Below, piece after piece: positions 59,449-64,000 of a DNA stretch of 64,000 nucleotides (positions are counted from its first letter, which is position 1; every line of letters begins with the position of its first letter). Source of the DNA: Streptomyces pactum (GTDB lineage Bacteria > Actinomycetota > Actinomycetes > Streptomycetales > Streptomycetaceae); assembly GCF_002005225.1 (NCBI RefSeq), contig NZ_CP019724.1:558001-622000 (forward strand), read 5' to 3'. The position numbers and the translations under genes were made by a program. The notes under the pieces were generated by a model. It saw only the letters and a program-made list of their open reading frames with translations. It was not told where the DNA came from and did no database searches.

Positions 59449-61343
59449 GCATCCCGTTCGAACTGCCCACCGAGGACCGTGCGCTGAGCCCGTACACCGG
59501 TTACACCCGCGACCACTGGGAGGCCGTCGCGGACGGGCTCCTGTGGGCCGCGTGGCGCTGGAGCACCCCGGGCTGCGCCCTGCTCGACCTGCCGGGGCGC
59601 CCCTCGCGTTCGGGCGTGCGCTCCGACGGGCTGGAGGGCTTCGCCCGGACGTTCCTCGCGGCGGCCTTCCGCGTCGCGGGCGCGGACGGCGAGGACCCGC
59701 ACGGGTGGCTGGAGCGGTACGCGCGCGGCCTGGCCTCGGGCACCCTCGCCCCCGGCCGGGACGACACCGAGTCCTGGCCGCTGATCCTCGACCACGACGT
59801 GCAGGGCCAGCCCATGGTCGAGTCGGCGTCGGTCGCGCTCGGGCTGCGGCTGACCGCACCCTGGCTCTGGAAGCACCTCGACGCCGGGGTGCAGGACCGG
59901 GTGGAGGAGTGGCTGCGCGGGGCGCTGCGGCACGTGCCGGCACCGAACAACTGGTACCTGTTCCCGTACACGGTCGCCGGGTTCCTGGAGTCGGTCGGCC
60001 GTGGCGACGCCGAGACGGCGGCGGCCCGGGAGCGGGCGCTGGAGCTGATGGAGGGCTGGTACCGGGGCGGGGGCTGGTACGCCGACGGCGACGGACGCGC
60101 CTTCGACCACTACAACGGCTGGGCGCTGCACCTCTACCCGGTGCTCGACGCCCGCCTCTGTGGCGACACCGGACCGGCCGCGGCCCGGTACGGCGACCGG
60201 CTGCGTGCGCACCTCGACGGCTTCGCGCTGATGTTCGGCGCGGACGGGGCGCCGCTGCACTACGGCCGCTCGCTGTCGTACCGGTTCGCCGCCTCGGCCG
60301 CGGTGGGCCTGGGCGCGGTCACCGGGCACACGCCGCTGGCGCCGGGCGCCTCGCGGCGGCTGGCGAGCGGCAGTCTGCGGTACTTCCTGGAGCGCGGCGC
60401 GCTGACCGACGACGGACTGCTGAGCCTCGGCTGGCACGGTCCGCACGAGGCCACCCTCCAGTGCTACTCCGGCCCGTCCTCCCCCTACTGGGCGTCGAAG
60501 GCCTTCGTGTCGCTCCTCGCCCCCGCCGGCCACCCGCTGTGGACGGCCACGGAGGAAGCGGCGCCCGTTGAGGAGGCCGACCGGGTGCTGTCCCTGCCCG
60601 CGCCCGGGCTGCTGGTCCAGGCGACGCGCGGCGACGGGATCGTACGCCTGCACAACCACGGCAGCGACCACGTCCGGCCGCACGAGGGCGAGTCGGCCGC
60701 CGAGGACGACCCGCACTACGGGCGGCAGGCCTACTCCACCCGGACCGGCCCCACGGCGTCCGGGAACACCGCCGACAACCACCTGTCGGTGGAGGTGAAC
60801 GGCCGGCGCAGCGTGCGGCGTCGCGTCCACCCGCTCGGCGCGGGACACGGCGACGGCTGGGGCTGGGCGGCCTCCTGGCACCGGCCCGCCTTCGCGGGCG
60901 GGCCACCGATGGTGCCGGGGCTGCGGGTGGAGAGCGTGACGGTGGCACGGGGGCCGTACGAGCTGCGGGTGCACCGGGTGGTCGGGGCACCGGCCAAGGC
61001 CCGCCTGACGCACACGGGGTGGGCCACCGGCCCGGAGGACGCCCTGGTCTCGGCGCTGCACGGCCTGCACGGCTGGCGTCCCGAGCCGGAGACCGTCCGT
61101 GCCCCGCAGGGCACCGCCTACACGCCGTGGGCCGAGCTGCCCCGGCTGTCCGGCGACGCGGGCGGCACCTCCCTGCACGTCTGCCTGGCCGCGCTCACCG
61201 GTGAGCCGGGGCCCGGTCCCCTCGAAGAAGCGGTCACGGAGGTCGTGGCCGGTGAGACCGGCGTCGAGGTGGTCTGGGCGGGCGACGGCGGGCGCACCCG
61301 GGTCTCGTTCGAACCGGTGGGGGTGACGCACGGGGTGAGCTAG
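59445..61343 (+). CDS. DUF2264 family protein (glycosidase-like)
   Basis: 632 aa. The N-terminal helical barrel (HDVQGQPMVESASVALGLRL; ADGDGRAFDHYNGWALHLYP) and the C-terminal beta domain match DUF2264, often found with rhamnogalacturonan or uronate genes. Conserved Asp/Tyr groups (DGDGRAFDHYNGW) are candidates for the active site. It has no signal peptide, so it acts on an imported oligosaccharide. It ends the transport operon. Confidence 0.85.
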   Translation: MSIPFELPTEDRALSPYTGYTRDHWEAVADGLLWAAWRWSTPGCALLDLPGRPSRSGVRSDGLEGFARTFLAAAFRVAGADGEDPHGWLERYARGLASGTLAPGRDDTESWPLILDHDVQGQPMVESASVALGLRLTAPWLWKHLDAGVQDRVEEWLRGALRHVPAPNNWYLFPYTVAGFLESVGRGDAETAAARERALELMEGWYRGGGWYADGDGRAFDHYNGWALHLYPVLDARLCGDTGPAAARYGDRLRAHLDGFALMFGADGAPLHYGRSLSYRFAASAAVGLGAVTGHTPLAPGASRRLASGSLRYFLERGALTDDGLLSLGWHGPHEATLQCYSGPSSPYWASKAFVSLLAPAGHPLWTATEEAAPVEEADRVLSLPAPGLLVQATRGDGIVRLHNHGSDHVRPHEGESAAEDDPHYGRQAYSTRTGPTASGNTADNHLSVEVNGRRSVRRRVHPLGAGHGDGWGWAASWHRPAFAGGPPMVPGLRVESVTVARGPYELRVHRVVGAPAKARLTHTGWATGPEDALVSALHGLHGWRPEPETVRAPQGTAYTPWAELPRLSGDAGGTSLHVCLAALTGEPGPGPLEEAVTEVVAGETGVEVVWAGDGGRTRVSFEPVGVTHGVS

Positions 61344-61370
61344 GGTCTCCCGGCCCAAGTCAGGGCCGCC

Positions 61371-61442
61371 GAGGGCCCCGACCGGTACTTCTCCGATGCT
61401 GTTGGTGCCAACGGCATCGGTACTCCTCCGGTCGGGGCCCTC
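61371..61442. terminator. 72-nt elongated hairpin after the DUF2264 gene
   Basis: GAGGGCCCCGACCGG (61371-61385) pairs fully with 61428-61442. Inside, CCGATGC (61393) pairs with GCATCGG (61414), and GTTGG pairs with CCAAC at the tip. The internal loop has TACTTCT on one side and TACTCCT on the other. It lies 27 bases after the stop. It is long for a terminator and may be a structured RNA or a small inverted-repeat element. Confidence 0.65.
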
Positions 61443-61520
61443 CCCCGTGCGCCCGTCTCCGGTGGCGCGCCGCCCCCGGCCCGGCGACGCTGGTACGGCA
61501 CCGGTGAGAAGGAGTTCCCC

Positions 61521-61744
61521 ATGCGCGAGTCGTCGTGGGCCGTGGTCGCGGCCCTGGCCGTGTCGGTACTGTGCGCCGCTCCGGCCGAGGCCGCCGAACC
61601 CGTGCCGCGCGCCTGCCGGGCGACGTGAGGGCGACCGAGTGCGTCCCGGGCGGCGGAGTGATCCTCATCTCGGCGGACGGGGAGGGGACCGGCTCCTTCA
61701 CGGCGCGCTGCCAGGGCGGCGCCCGCGACGGGGAGACCACCTGA
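61521..61744 (+). pseudogene. small secreted protein gene with frameshift
   Basis: GAGAAGGAG precedes ATG 61521, and a signal peptide follows (WAVVAALAVSVLCAAPAEAA). The frame then stops at 61628. The next frame continues with family-like text, RATECVPGGGVILISADGEG then TGSFTARCQGGARDGE, to 61744. The two cysteines there would form a disulfide in the intact exported protein. One base lost or gained near 61610 explains the break; a sequencing error is also possible. Confidence 0.65.
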
Positions 61745-61879
61745 GCCGGCCGGCTCCGTTCTGCGCGCCCATGCCTTGAGTCCCGAACGCTGGGTACGCG
61801 GTCACGGCCCACCACGGCAGTCGGTACTCGAACACGACCGGCCGCGTGCAGCGGCCCGCCCAGAACGGAGAGAAGGCTG

Positions 61880-64000
<2,121 letters not shown>

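Overview
The window is high-GC DNA with GTG and TTG starts, ATGA/GTGA gene overlaps and a ten-gene gas-vesicle operon in the order O-A-F-G-Y-Z-J-L-S-K. It also carries sortase-type and Tat-type exported proteins, a lytic polysaccharide monooxygenase behind a CebR-type operator and DUF2264/ABC sugar genes. Together these point to a Streptomyces chromosome, probably an accessory-rich part of it. Nothing in the window is phage or plasmid-like, and I see no intact transposase, tRNA or CRISPR array.

Layout. 0-4.9 kb: decaying genes (a metallo-beta-lactamase-fold gene, a TetR regulator, a phosphoketolase reduced to about a quarter of its length) around an intact secreted protein and a GH65 disaccharide phosphorylase. 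4.8-8.0 kb: a persulfide-detoxification locus (CstB-like persulfide dioxygenase/rhodanese, TauE/SafE exporter, CstR-like repressor, membrane rhodanese) with three near-palindromic ATACCC...GGGTAT operators. 8.0-10.6 kb: a TetR-controlled drug-type MFS exporter. 10.6-11.5 kb: a membrane protein with a TRADD-N-associated-type core.

11.6-29.3 kb: a sulfur island. The minus-strand arm carries a TusA-like protein, an MFS transporter, a Cys/Met-type PLP enzyme, a cysteine desulfurase and an ArsR-rhodanese regulator. The plus-strand arm carries a second ArsR-rhodanese regulator, a PhnDCE-like ABC importer, a DsrE protein, an SQR/FCC-type flavoprotein and an MMPL exporter. It ends in a Psr/Phs-type molybdenum reductase (FeS subunit, NrfD subunit, Tat-exported catalytic subunit) and a TorD chaperone fused in frame to a mycoredoxin. 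Two related 18-bp operators precede the second regulator and the DsrE gene. A 25-codon relic of a cysteine desulfurase lies at the right edge. I read this as a regulated module that takes in or senses a sulfur compound, carries sulfane sulfur on TusA/rhodanese/DsrE proteins and reduces or oxidises it at the membrane. The substrate cannot be told from sequence alone.

29.5-36.2 kb: small membrane protein, two GNAT acetyltransferases, a DUF461-type lipoprotein, a large secreted protein, a phospholipase-D-family protein and a flavodoxin-fold reductase. 36.2-40.1 kb: tandem repeats and a FecBCD/BtuFCD-type importer whose upstream DNA is a cobalamin riboswitch, so the cargo is probably a corrinoid. 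40.1-46.4 kb: BlaI-type repressor with a damaged partner, TPR protein, AA10 LPMO and a DUF1996 protein with a C-terminal LAETG sorting signal, then a 3 x 32-bp repeat. 46.4-48.5 kb: membrane protein, short-chain dehydrogenase, methyltransferase.

48.6-53.9 kb: the gas-vesicle operon. 53.9-61.3 kb: a DeoR/LacI-hybrid regulator, ABC sugar importer, 2-hydroxyacid dehydrogenase and DUF2264 glycosidase-like protein, with matching operators on either side of the regulator gene. 61.4-64 kb: an elongated 72-nt hairpin, a frameshifted small secreted protein and the first 707 codons of a large-subunit catalase that runs off the window.
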